NCBI GenBank assembly: GCA_003999685.1
Contig: CP021224.1
Location: 2,480,001 to 2,544,000 of the forward strand
Direction of reading: 5' to 3'
Source of the DNA: Taiwanofungus camphoratus
Lineage: Eukaryota; Basidiomycota; Agaricomycetes; Polyporales; Taiwanofungaceae
DNA length: 64,000 bases
The notes under the pieces are model-generated. The model did not search any database, was not told where the DNA came from, and worked only from the letters and a program-made list of their open reading frames with translations. Numbering within the stretch: the stretch's first letter is position 1; each line of letters begins with the position of its first letter. This document shows, piece after piece, positions 34,014 to 45,829 of the stretch. The position numbers and the translations under genes were made by a program.

Positions 34014-36930
34014 CACACTCCCCAAAAAAAGAGGTCATGAACCTTGAAAAGGATTTCATTTCAGTCAAGTCTCCAAGTCTTACAGCAATGTGCATGAACT
34101 GTAAGCATTGAACACAAGTTACCAATGTCACACAACGTAGAGACAACTATGTTGAACCAAGGTGCCTGGCATCCAGCACAACATTAGCCTTAGCTTTTAA
34201 ATGGGGACTCTGGCAAAGATGCAGGCATAGATGAGAAAGGTGTGCAGATACTGATTTGTAGATGAATGCAGTTATAGTTGTATTCTTTCTTGGTCTGCAA
34301 GAACATCCTGGAGTGGAGGATGTGAGAGGCTTTCAGGTGGTATTTGATGGCATACATTTGAACCATGCCTTGAAGGCTGCCAGTGGAGGGCTGATGGTTG
34401 CATGTGACATGATTTCACCAGCCAAAGTGAGATTTCCATCAGGTTGACATCATTTCTGGTTGTGCTGTACACAGTGGGGAGTGCATTGTTGACAGCCAAC
34501 ATCCAGAGTGGTAATTGTCAAAGAAAAGGGCATGCCTTTGTGTTGGTAGAGAGGATTTGACCATTGTGGCTAGTAGGAAATTCACCTTGCCTGAGAAAGA
34601 TGTAATGTCAGAGAAACATGACAGCACATCAGGCTGGGAAGACGAGGTCAAGCAACAAGATTATGAGGAGGAAGCAGTACAGGAAAGCCAAGCACCAAGC
34701 CTGACCAGCAATAGAACTGGCCAGAGTGCAGCTCTTGAGATCTGGAGGTGTATGTCACTGATGGCAACAGCTGTTTTGTAGTAGATGGAAGCAGTGTGGT
34801 AGTGGATGTGTGGACCAAATGTGAACTCAAACAGGACATGCTGTGAATGGTCTTGGATTGAGAGCAGGCCACATGCCAAATAGGACTTGCACATATGTTG
34901 CCTCTGTGCTTGCCATGATTATACATACCTTTGTCCTAGGGGCTGTCAATGCATCTCAGCAGTGATGTGCTTGACTGGGTCTGACCTTGGGTCTGACCTC
35001 ATTGACAGAGTCTGACCCCAAAAGGTCTGACCCTGATCAATGGTCAATGCGTGATCACTGTCCTACATCACTCCAGTGATACTGGTCAGCCAGCTATCTA
35101 TAAGGCAGAGGATTGTAGCAAAATGGATACATTATAAATGTAGATACATACATGATAATTACAAAATAAAGATGACTGTAGAGTCATTAGACATTAGTGA
35201 AAACATTCAAGAGCCACTAACAATTTCACTTGTCTCTCAATGACTTTATGTCATCTGAATCAACCATTTAACATAATCACGTTGATGTGCACTATAACAC
35301 TCCAACCCCAACTGGGTACGATCTAGAGAAGCTGGAAGGCTATAGAACTAGTTAGTGTGGAGGGGAGAGTCAGCAGCAAAGGGTTCCCAATCTCAAATGG
35401 GTCGAGAGACGTCTACAAAGGTCTTTGATGACCTTCTACGTGTGTCATGACTGCTCGACGTAGCTTCGATGCGCTACTATGCTGTACTATACTAAGGAGA
35501 GGCTTAAACGTGAGAACTTAGCTGATACGCAGCCCTTTGAAATACTGTAGAAGGCGGACTTGGGTTAGAGAGAGATGCTAGCGCAACCCTTCAATGTGGC
35601 TCGAAGGTGGACGTAAGACTGAACGCAACTCTTCGACGAGTGTCGAAGACAGACGAGACGCAACCCTTCAAGATACTGTAGAAGGCGGATAGTAGACGCA
35701 ACTCTTCGAACGTAATCAAAGACGGAAGGACGCAGTAGAACGCAGTAGGTGACTGAATCAAAGGTGCTCTTCTTGAGCTCTGCAGGATGGGGGAAAACTT
35801 CTCTGTTGTTCCGAGACACCATACATCGTGTTTATACTACTATACTATAATGTAAGGCGCATCGGGAGTGGCATAGTACGAGTGGCATCCTAACTACTTG
35901 CGTACTATGAACTACGGAGTGGCATGAAATATACTAAGGCAAGACCTGGGGCCATAGCGTTATCGAGTACATCGAGTGGCGCATTGTAGCAGATCAAGCA
36001 ATATCGGAGTGGCGAGACCGGTCACGTGCAAGGACATTGAGTGGCAACTGCATGTGGCGTATTGTGCGTAGAGGGAACGGTACACTGGAACATTGGACCA
36101 GAACTGGCGGAGTGGCGGTGGCGTGATTCAAAGCCATCGGAGAGTCCCGTGGTGGCTTTTCGGGCTGTATTGGATGCGTCGAGTGGCGTCAAAGGTATGA
36201 CTACGGTCCTAGAGTCGAGTGAGGGCGCTCCACGGGGCCTAGAAGGGCCTGGCACCTATCAACATAATGCAATCAAAGGTCACACATTGACCATTGACCT
36301 TTGATTGACCCTGGGGTCAGATTCAGCCAGACCCATTGACAGGGTCAAAGGGTCAAGGGGTCAGGTACTGACCCTATCACCACTGCATCTCAGACTTCAG
36401 TTTCATTCTTGTTAGCATCTGTGCGACTTGGAGCATACTCCTGTGATAAGAGAGTGAGTGATGTCACATGTTGAGTTGGACACTTCAAACTTGTACACAT
36501 GCATGCCATCATCTTATATTGTTGTTACCTGTTCAAGATTGCACTACAGGTGTATCATTGTGCCTCAGACAGGGGCATATAAATAGGAGTGGATCCATCT
36601 CATGGACAGACCCAGTTTCAATTCAAAAGCAGCTCTTTGTTCCCATCCACTCTACACTGTCGACTTATCTGCAGATTTTTTTCATGCAGGCCTGATATTG
36701 ACACATTCATATGATATTCAGACTTGCATGACTTTATCCTATGAGAATGCATTGAAGGCTGGTTCTCCTTAGGATACAGGTGAGAGGGTTCAACTTACCC
36801 AGCCCTTTCATGCTGGATTTGTCACCTTTTCTATAGAAGAAGGTGGTAGCATGTGGCTGATCCCAGAAGATAACACTGGTCAGGTTCCACCTTTTGATTA
36901 GCTGCACTTACATGTACATCAGGAAAAACT
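34014..36930. repeat. CpG-depleted copy of 28010-29640, split by a transposon
   Basis: Excluding the insert at 34960-36385, this matches 28010-28920 and then 29380-29640 in the same orientation, lacking the DNA in between. Differences are mostly CG in the reference against TG or CA here, for example TTCGCCAGCCGAAG against TTCACCAGCCAAAG. About 130 extra bases occur near 34485-34650. No intact gene remains. Confidence 0.85.
34960..36385. mobile_element. Non-autonomous hAT-like DNA transposon
   Basis: The 1426-bp insert starts CAGTGATGTG and ends ATCACCACTG, so both ends read inward as CAGTG(A/G)TG. It is flanked by the 8-bp duplication CATCTCAG (34952-34959 and 36386-36393). The comparison segment at 28010-29640 has no insert here. 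End type and 8-bp duplication suit the hAT superfamily. Subterminal regions are rich in TGACC/GGTCA motifs at both ends. The interior has no transposase frame but holds two repeat zones: 32-45 bp units with CGCAACYCTTCRA (about 35520-35720) and at least seven GAGTGGC motifs (about 35870-36190). It would need a transposase from elsewhere. Confidence 0.9.
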
Positions 36931-37628
36931 GCTCTTTATAATTAGTACTAAATAAGCAGTTACTGTATTATCACTTCTTTTTTTTCACTAATTTCTTCTT
37001 ACACCACACTAATGCTACTAATTTTACTAATAGACCACTAATTATCACTATTTTAGTCCTAAATAATCAAGGTTGACATTACATCACACTAATACTACTA
37101 ATTTTACTAATAGACCACATATAAATCACAATCTGTAAGTGTAAACAATATTTGACCTTATATTTATACTTGTGTCTGATCTGCATAGATCAGGATGTCT
37201 GCTTTTTGACCACTAAGTCAATTTATAGTGACAGTGACTTGAATATCAGATATTGAAAGCTGGGCCAATTGTTCACAGGCTTTTGAGTTACAGAAGCTGT
37301 GGCCAAACTTACCATCCTAGCATATGCAGCTTGGATATGTCCAAGAATTCCCACAGTTGAAAATGATGAGGCACAATTTTCTTTCTAAGTCCATATGTTG
37401 ATAGACTGGCATAGTCTGGGAAGCTTAAAGCCTTTAGTGGTTTGTACTCATATTGGTATTGGTTTCTAACAAGTATTAGATTTGATTGGCACTATAGTGT
37501 AATAGTCTAAAGCATTTGAAGTTAGTATGAGGATGTGGGTTCAAATTCTGCTGGTGCTGTATTTCTTGTCTGTGCTCATTATTGTGTTTATGATAGTGTA
37601 GTTAGTTTGATCATGTTGGTGATAGGTC
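36931..37628. other. CpG-poor AT-rich DNA with a tRNA-like relic
   Basis: A unit of about 40 bp (CACTAATGCTACTAATTTT and similar) occurs twice, near 37011 and 37082. The tRNA-like stretch is listed separately. No gene is seen. Confidence 0.5.
37488..37559 (+). pseudogene. tRNA-like sequence, tRNA relic or SINE head
   Basis: The 72 bases begin GGCACTA and end TGGTGCT, which pair as a 7-bp acceptor stem with wobble pairs. GTGGGTTCAAATTCTGC forms a T-arm and contains a B-box-like GGTTCAAATTC. An A-box-like stretch lies at TATAGTGTAATAG. The anticodon arm is unclear. The local C-to-T decay fits a relic rather than a working tRNA. Confidence 0.45.
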
Positions 37629-40318
37629 CGGTATGACTCTATGCCCTGAAATCACATATTTTCAGTCTCCTGTCCCTTTCTCAGAATGTACTGCTGAGTT
37701 TTGGAGGTCTGAATGTCATAACAAGAACTGAGAACTCTATTCCATCACTAGGGAGTGCCCTCACTCAGTGGGCAGATGTGCTATATATGTCTACTCATGC
37801 CTTGGCCATCCAGCCTTCCTATCCGAAAAGAATAATGGGATTTCCAATGATGAAAGGCCTGCATGACACTCCAGAAGCCCCGTTGTAGAAAAGCAGTCCC
37901 TCACACTCTAGAGTGCACACCAGCAGTATCTCCTAGCACTCTCCTGACATCCTACAAGTCTGGGCCTCTGGTTGAAAGCAATCAAGTAAAGACACTTTGG
38001 TTTTCGGTCTTTGGTCCTCAGTTCTGGTTCTCAGTCCCTCTGTTACCAATGGTGATAGGTCCAGTGATACAACCTAGGGAGTTCTGAATGGTGGGATGAA
38101 TCTAGGGAGTAGGTCCAACACGTCCAAATGAGTAGAGAGAGCTAAAGCAGTGTGGTACGTGTGAAGGATACCAGAGGAAAAGGTAAGTGAGGGGACATGA
38201 CAGAGAAACTACCTAGACCACTGTCAGGGGCCTAAAGTCTAGTGTGTGCAGAGGAGTAAGGGGCCAATGAATTCTGCATGACAGGATCTTGTGCTGAGGT
38301 GTGGACAGTCCCAGGAAGGTAGGAGCATGGTCTTCTAATCTGATGGCAGTGGGCTGGTAGGATGCCAGCCAGGTGCAAAGGAGTTGAAGAAAACTGGAGG
38401 TGAACCGATGGTAAACCGAGGACCGAAGGATAAACCAAAAACTGATATAATCGGGATAGGGGATACTGCTGAGGGCTGTTGGCATAGGAATGGGATGTAG
38501 AGCTGGTGTAGGCGATAACTGATAGACTGGACTGTATGCAACATGTGCCTATAGGGTATAACAAGGGCGGAGGCATGCCAGATGATGAGGAGGAGGGGGG
38601 CTGGTTACTCAGACCAAAGTTACTCCAACTTCAGGAATGTAGGATGTAGAGGATGTAGGACTGCTGTGATATACAATGTAATAGGACTGCTGGCTGACGA
38701 AATGTGTAGATACGATGGGGGGGAACCTTGTCAGACTGTAGGGAAGCCTTAGAGCAGGAGAAACCCAAATCTGAGCTCTGGGGGACAAGTCTGTAGATTT
38801 CTTGAGACAAGATGGGAGCATGTATCTTCTCTGCCATCTGGTAGATACAGGAGACTACATAAGGGGTCCATGGTGTCAAAGTATCTTATGCAAAATAAAA
38901 CCGAAGAAACCGAAAACAAATCAAAAATCGTGAAATCTAGGATCCAATCAGCGTACCATATGGGGAACTAAACTGAAGTAGGACATGAAACAGGAACTCT
39001 GAATGTGGTGGAAAGGTTACTGGAGAATGACACAGGGTGAGGGATGCTTATCTAGAGATCATCATATGGAAGATGGGCTATCTAACCAGGCCTTGAGGGG
39101 AACAGGGACCTAAGAGTGCTGAACTGTCAAGCCGATGTATAGGGGGTCTAGGCAATATCAAGAGATCAGATGGACATCATGAACAAGAGGCCAGGACTCC
39201 GAACTGAGGGACTGAGAACCAGAACTGAGGATCGAAGAGTGAAAACCGAAGGACCAAGGATCGAGGACCGAAAACTGAAGATTGAAGGACTTTTGCTCAG
39301 TTTCTCTTGGCCAATAAGAAGGACCTGGGGACGTAAGAGGGATGCTAGGACGAGCTGAAGGAGTGCATTACAGAGTATGAGGGACTGCTCTGCGAGATAG
39401 CAGCTTTCAAGATGCGCTGTAGAACTTCCGATATCTGAAGTCTGAATAATGATGTTTTGGCACAATGACTGGAATTCTCAGATGGTGATATGATGCATGG
39501 ACAGTGGGTCTTTGTCCTGATGATCTGTAGAGTAGCCTAGAAGCGTATATAAAACCAAAAATGGGTGCTTTCAGGGTGCAGAGGAGTACCAGACCTATCA
39601 CCGGTATGACTCCATGCCTCAAATTTGCATATTTTTGATCTCCTGCCTCTTTCTCAGAATGTACTATCGAGTTTTGGAGGTCTGAATGTCATAACAAGAA
39701 CTGAGAACTCTATTCCATCACTAGAGAGTGCCCTCACTCAGTGGGCAGATGCGCTATATATGTCTACTCATGCCTTGGCCATCCAGCCTTTCGATCAGGA
39801 AAGAACAATGGCATTTCTGATGATAGAAGATCTGCCTGATGCTCCAGAAGCCCTGTTGTAAAGAAGTGGTCTCTCACGCTCTAGAATGCATGCCAGCAGC
39901 ATCCCCTAGCATCCTCCTAACCTCTTATGAGTCTAGGCCTTTGGTTGAGAGCAATCGAGTAAAGGCACTTCAGTTTTCAGTCTTTGGTCCTCGATTCTGG
40001 TTCTGGGTCTCTCGGTCCAGAGTCCTGGCCTCTTGTGCATGACATCCATATGATCCCTTGGTATTGTCTGGGCCCCCTATGCATCGGCTTGACAGTTCAG
40101 CACTCCTAGGTCCCTGTCCCTCTCAAAATCTGGTTAGATAGCCCATTTTCCATGTGATAATCTCTAGATAAGCATCCCCCACCCTGTGCCATTCTCCAGT
40201 AACCTTTCTACTGCATTCAGAGTTCCTGTTTCATGTCCTACTTCAGTTTAGTTCTCCATATGGTACACTGATCAGATTCTAGATTTTACAATTTTCAGTT
40301 TGTTTTCAGTTTCTTTGG
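37629..40318. repeat. Repeat cluster: direct copies flanking an inverted copy
   Basis: Positions 37629-38048 and 39607-40020 are direct copies of the same sequence. Between them, 38070-39604 is an inverted, diverged copy: its 38880-39290 part is the reverse complement of 39970-40320, and its left end is the reverse complement of the long-LTR end. The motif GGTGATAGGTC marks the joints at 37620, 38049 and (inverted) 39594. The sequence directly precedes the long LTR at 40319, so it may be the 3' internal part of that family. No coding domain is recognised. Confidence 0.65.
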
Positions 40319-41924
40319 TGATGAGTCCTGTAGTCTCCTGGGCTCCGAATCACAATTTTAGGAGCTTTCTAATCCCCCAACCGACCACTCTAAGACTCTT
40401 CTACAGCCTACGACAGGAGGGATAGGTCTCTATAATATTCCTAACGCCCCCTTTCCTTCCTAAACCCTCCTAACACTCTACGAAGTCTTGCGAAGTCACA
40501 CGAGGTGCTACGAGGTTTCGAATGCTAGACACGAAGTCCCTAACTCCTGCTAAGTCCACTATTGGACACTGCCGGCCCTCCCATACTGTTCCATTGGATC
40601 TAGGTCCTATCTACTACGTCACTTATCCCGGGCTTAGCTAAGAAGTCTTAGCTAAGTCTCTCCTAGCTCTTGTGATTGCAGCTACCTCCGATAGGCTCCA
40701 AAACGGTCTGAAGTTCCGGAAGTTGGACTTAGGAAGCCTTGCGCACCCCATGGGTCTTGATCCTATGCCATAAGGTCATCCTAGGGTGTATCCATATGGC
40801 CCTCCACCCAGTTAGGACACCTCCTACCCCGATTAGGCCAAATCCCGCTGCTAAGAACTTTGTGCGCTCTTAGCCCACTAAGATAGGTGATCACAGCGCA
40901 TGGCTGCTCTCGGATAGTCATACCGCCCTTGTGAATGAAGTTGGTCACCTTTCTACCGTACGTAGTTCCCCTGTTTCAGTTCCTATTTAGTTCCTATCCT
41001 CCTCGTGTTCACTTCGGAGCCCATGCACTTTAGTACGCATTTCGGACTCGTAAAAATTACTTCGCGCAAGAATAGTTCACCTCACACTCCCCTATTTAGT
41101 CAGAGGTAGTTTACTATATAAGAGAGAGACCCCTCAGTGCACACTTCTCTCTGTGGAATACAAGTTCCCCTGTAGCTCCGATCTCAGGAAAGCACTGCGA
41201 GTACAACCTTAGAAACGGTCCTAAGGTCCCTAAGTCTCCACCCCAGCTCCGTTTCAGTACCTTTGAACTACGTCTACGCTCGTGATATATCTACGAACCA
41301 CATCTACGCTTCCCGAACTACGCACTACGATCCACAAAGTCGCCGTGACTTCGCACCTTTCAGCACCTCATATAGCATCTACCCGGTGGGCCTCCGCCTT
41401 AGTTATACCCTTAGGCTCACGTTGCGTCATCCCTACATCCTACGAATAGCCCTACGACTCTCCCATAGCCTTAGTTTCAGGCTATAGTACATCTCCCTAT
41501 GCCCTCGAACTCTCCGACCTCTCCTACAGGTCTCCTACGCTAGCCAAACCTCGCCCACCTCGCTCTAACAAACCTCTAAGCCTTACGCCCTTTAGCTAAC
41601 TCTAGCTAAAAGGACTTCGCAGCACCTACGAAGTCAGCTCGTGCGATTTAGCTAAAACTTTGAAGGACTTCGCAGAATCTCAAAGAACTTCGCGTACTTT
41701 GGAGGGCCTCGCAAGGCCTTAGGGATAGTATAGCACTTAGGAACAAGATCCTGTTGTGCAGGGCCCTTGACCCCTTACTCCCCCACTTACAAAACAAAGA
41801 CATACAGGTTCCCCGGTATCATACAGGTTGTAGCTCCTACCCTCACATCCTCACAGTTATCACACTACCCCACAGCCACATTGCGGAGCACTCCCTAGGT
41901 ACCAGGGTCCCCTAGGTCGTATCA
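40319..41924 (+). repeat. Long LTR-like repeat, family LTR-3, copy A
   Basis: It starts TGATGAGTCC and ends GGTCGTATCA, with TGAT/ATCA ends. A TATA-like CTATATAAGAG lies near 41114. Length is 1606 bp. Copies B (41925-43240, 5' truncated) and C (58908-61302) share the same order; copy C holds about 200 bp missing here. Confidence 0.75.
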
Positions 41925-43240
41925 ACGCACCCCCTGGGTCTTGATCCATTGCCATAAGGTCCTTCTACGGTGCATCCATATGATCTCCTACCTATCTAGA
42001 ACATCTCCTACCTCAATTAGGACAAGTCCCGCCACTAGAAACTTCGTACATTTTTAGCCCACTAGGCCAGTTGATCACGGTGCATGGCCACTCTTGGATA
42101 GTCATCCTGCCCTCATGGATGATCTTGATCACCTTTCTACCGTATGTAGTTCCCCCTGTTTCAGTTCCTATTTAGTTTCTATTCTCTTCATGTTCACTTT
42201 GGAGCCCATGCGCTTTAGTACACATTTTGGACTTGTAAGGATCACTTCACGCAAGAATAGTTCACCTCACTCTCTCCTGTTTAGTCAGAGGTAGTTTACC
42301 ATGTACAGAGAGACCCCTCAGTGCATGCTTCTCTCTTTGAAATACAAGTTCCCCTGTAGCTCCGATCTCAGAAAGTGCTGTGAGTGCAGCCTTAGGAATG
42401 GTCCTAAGCCCCTAAAGTCTCTACCCTAGCTCAGTTTCAGCATCTCTAAACTATGTCTACGCCTGTGATATATCTACAAACTACGCCTACACCTCTCAAA
42501 CTATGCACTACAATCCACAAAGTCAACATAACTTTGCACCCTTCAGTACAACCTATAGCACTTATCTGGTGGGCCTCTGCCTTAGTTATACCCAAAGGCT
42601 CACATTGTGTCATCTCTAGGTCCCATGATATCACTGCAATCCTCCTATAGCCTCCAATTCAGATTATAGCATATCCCCTATGCCCTCAAACTCCCCAACC
42701 TACACCCTGAAGCCAACAGATACTTCAGAACATCCAGCAACCTCGTTCACCCATCTCTACTCCCAGTATAGACTCCACAAACCATCCGACCTCTTCTATA
42801 GGTCCCCATACTAGTCAAATCTCTCATACCTCACTCTACAAACCTCAAAGCATTAAGCTCCTTAGCTCACTTTAGTTAAAGACTTCAGAGCAGTCTTGTA
42901 TCATTGGCAAACTATTTGAACCCATATTCCATTGACCTATTGCTCCCTAACCCTACACAGCCTACGAAGCCAGGTAGTGTGCTTTAGCAAAACTTCAAAG
43001 GACTTCGCACACTTGGGAGGACCTTACAAGGTCTTAGAGATTGTATAGCACATAGGAGCAAGATCCTGTCGCACAAGACCCTTGACCCCTTACTCCCTCG
43101 CTCACAAAAACAAGACATACGGGTCTCCTGGTACCATACAGGTGGTGGCTCCCATTCTCACATCCCTACAGTACACCACACTGCTTCTTAGCCACATTAC
43201 GGAGCACTCCCTAGGTCCCAGGGTCCCCTAGGTTGTATCA
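41925..43240 (+). repeat. LTR-3 copy B, 5' truncated, in tandem with copy A
   Basis: It begins at the position corresponding to about 40741 of copy A and ends GGTTGTATCA. Tandem arrangement suggests unequal recombination. It is poorer in CpG than copy A. Confidence 0.7.
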
Positions 43241-43434
43241 ACGGGTTTCTGCGAAGGTCAGAAGGTATGGCTCAACTCACAAAATTTAAAGCTGCCATAC
43301 CCAACAAGAAAGTTGACTCCCAAGCGCAAGGGCCCCTTTGAAATCATGAACGTTCTAGGACTGGTGTCTTACAAGCTGAAACTCCCAATGACATGACAAG
43401 TGCACCTGTTATTGATGGGTAGAACTAGGGACTT

Positions 43435-43980
43435 AATGATACAAACTGGTATCAACGACCGGAAAGCCTCGAACGTGAGGACCTGGCTACTAGAGATAGT
43501 AGTGAGGCTTTATGGACACTGTGTATGTCCTTCCTGGGCAAAGTCGATAGAGTCGAGCGAGTACTCAAGTACGAAGCGAGAGGTCGCAAGATACGAGTAT
43601 GAGATTGCTAGTGGTAACTAGCTACTTGGTAACCAGATCGAACTTAAGGTCCGACCTACAAAGTACAGGGCCTTATATACGTATTCTACCCTGCGCACGG
43701 ACCATGGCACGTGGTCTAAGAATCAGCATGAGTAAGCGTAAGTAAGGCGATATGAGTCATCGGGCCGTATTAGCAATCAGTAAGCATAAGACGGAATGTG
43801 TAAGCGGGGCCTGATATGAGTCAATGTCCATGAGTAACCAGGGCCCGTACCGTAAGCAGCGATGAGTCACGATGCTGCGCGAAGAAGCTGGGCCTACCCG
43901 AGGCCCATCCTAGAAGCGAAAGGTCATGGGACCGATCTGAGGTCCAACCGATAAGGTAAGCGATAAAAGAAATTGTATCA
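43435..43980 (-). mobile_element. Solo LTR of the Gypsy-1 family
   Basis: This 546-bp LTR (plus-strand ends TGATACAAAC and AATTGTATCA) is flanked by the 5-bp duplication CTTAA (43430-43434, 43981-43985). It lies inside the 5' LTR of Gypsy-2 and so is younger than it. It is close to the LTRs at 44696 and 51219. The internal part was presumably lost by LTR-LTR recombination. Confidence 0.92.
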
Positions 43981-45499
43981 CTTAATTGTTTTTTCTTTTC
44001 CTTTGTTTGTCACACCATGGACGCACGGCATCTCTTCCACGCATTACTTACCCAGATTGACGGATGGGCCGACCGTCCCTGCTTACGCCATGATAGTTAT
44101 ATACTTTCAGGCCACTGACTCCTCTTGCCTTATGCTGTCTCTGGGGGACTGCTTAGTATACCTGGGGGTCAGCAGTGGCAGTATAAAGGAGGGACCCTCT
44201 GCTGGAGGTTTTCTTAGTTGTATTCTCTTTGTTCATCCATTCTGGAGTGTACTACGCATTAGTACTAATACACGCTTTCTTTACACATCTTCTCACACCC
44301 CAAGAAGCCTGTAAAGACTATCGCGACTACATAGGGCTTGTAGTTGAAGACTACTGAGGATTGTGACTCAACGTCACTGCCATTCCTCCTTGACCCTTCA
44401 CTGCACACTGCTCTAAGCTTCTGCAGCATTACCAGGGTGAACCCCCCGGTAACACTAGAATACGACTCCACAAACCCGAACCCATCCAGGTTCAAGAAGT
44501 CACAAGAAGACAGTGCCTAAAGACCCGTATTGGTCTTGAAGAAGGTGAGGTCAGCGTACTCATAGGACTAGTACTGACCACCACGGATTATCAACAACCT
44601 TTTGATATCAACTATGAACAAGAGGAAGAGCTGGATCACACAGCATTTGACCCTACTCTCCTGACTTTAGAAGAGGTCTTGGATCGAGCTGAGCGTGATA
44701 CAAGCTGGTATCAACGACCTGGAAAGCCTCGAACGTGAGGACCTGACTACTAGGAATGGTAGCGAGGCTTTATGGACACTGCGTATGTCCTTCCTGGGCG
44801 AAGTCGATAGAGTCGAGCGAGTACTCAGGTACGAAGCGAGAGGTCGCAAGATACGAGTATAAGATTGCTAGTGGTAACTAGCTACTTGGTAACCAGATCG
44901 AACTTAAGGTCCGACCTACAAAGTACAGGGCCTTATATACGTATTCTACTCTGCGCACGGACCATGGCACGTGGTCTAAGGATCAGCATGAGTAAGCGTA
45001 AGTAAGGCGATATGAGTCATCGGGCCGTATTAGCAATCAGTAAGCGTAAGACGGAATGTGTAAGCGGGGCCCGATATGAGTCAGAGTCCATGAGTAACCG
45101 GGGCCCGTCCGGGGCCCGTACCGTAAGCAGCGATGAGTCAAGACGCTGCGCGAAGAAGTTGGGCCTACTCGAGGCCCGTCCCAGAAGCGAAAAGGTCACT
45201 GGACCTGTCCGAGGTCTGACCGATAAGATATGCGATGAAAGAAATTGTATCATTACCCCCCTACTTATGATTGAACGCCTGGTCAATCAACGAAACTCCA
45301 ATGGGGACGCGTCGAGTCTCTCCGAGTCGAACTTTTGTGTTGGCGACCGTCGACGAACTTGACGAACTTCCGAGGATGAACTTGAAAAACTTGCCTGGAA
45401 GCGACGAGCGGGTGTTTCACCGCGACCGATAAGGGATGACCCTTGAACCCATAGGGGATGACCCCTCCAACCGTGAGCATCCTTCCAGCTCGAACTTTA

Positions 45500-45580
45500 C
45501 AGTTTTACGACATGTCGGTCGTAAGGTGTAGTTTAACGACGTGCACGGTCGTTCCCTCGCAGTTTAACGACATGCAGGAA
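45500..45580 (-). repeat. Short direct repeats in the 3' untranslated part of Gypsy-1
   Basis: Three copies of a GTCGT(T/A)AAACT motif with variable spacers lie between the post-pol frame and the 3' LTR, partly overlapping the end of that frame. A related decayed pair is at about 61395-61435 in the old copy. Confidence 0.6.
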
Positions 45581-45829
45581 CCACTCTGGATGATATGGTG
45601 GTACCGGGTCGTAAGCGAATGCGTAATGGACGGCGGTGCATTCGCGCATAAGGTGCCCAGGCGACGGGCGACTACAGCGGAGACATTTGTAGTCGGGGCA
45701 CGTCCTGTGCGAGTGACGAGTGCTACCGCAGAGGTAGCATGGACCGTAGCGAGTGAACGAGGATGAAAGACCGTTTGACTGAGACATACGAGCGACGAGT
45801 GGGGTGAAAAATGCGACTCCCCCTCTCAT
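45533..45829 (-). CDS. Post-pol small ORF of Gypsy-1 with two zinc knuckles
   Basis: The 98-codon frame starts at an ATG that overlaps the pol stop as ATGA (pol stop 45826-45828, ATG 45827-45829). It contains two CCHC-type knuckles: C31, C34, H39, C44 (CYLCGSTRHSHRTC) and C49, C52, H59, C64 (spacing CX2CX6HX4C). The C-terminus (HPEWFLHVVKLRGNDRARR) is basic. Zinc knuckles normally sit in Gag and bind nucleic acid; here Gag already has one. The overlap suggests coupled termination and reinitiation after pol. The old copy at 61303 keeps a matching piece (ECTTVHYVF). Function is unknown; RNA or DNA binding is inferred. Confidence 0.75.
   Translation of the reverse strand: MRGGVAFFTPLVARMSQSNGLSSSFTRYGPCYLCGSTRHSHRTCPDYKCLRCSRPSPGHLMRECTAVHYAFAYDPVPPYHPEWFLHVVKLRGNDRARR

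Noticed and set aside
34960-36385. A host gene within the 1.4-kb insert
   Set aside because: Open frames are short and repeat-based; terminal structure shows a transposon.
45500-45580. CRISPR-like short repeats
   Set aside because: Only three irregular copies in a eukaryotic retroelement; spacing and context do not fit.
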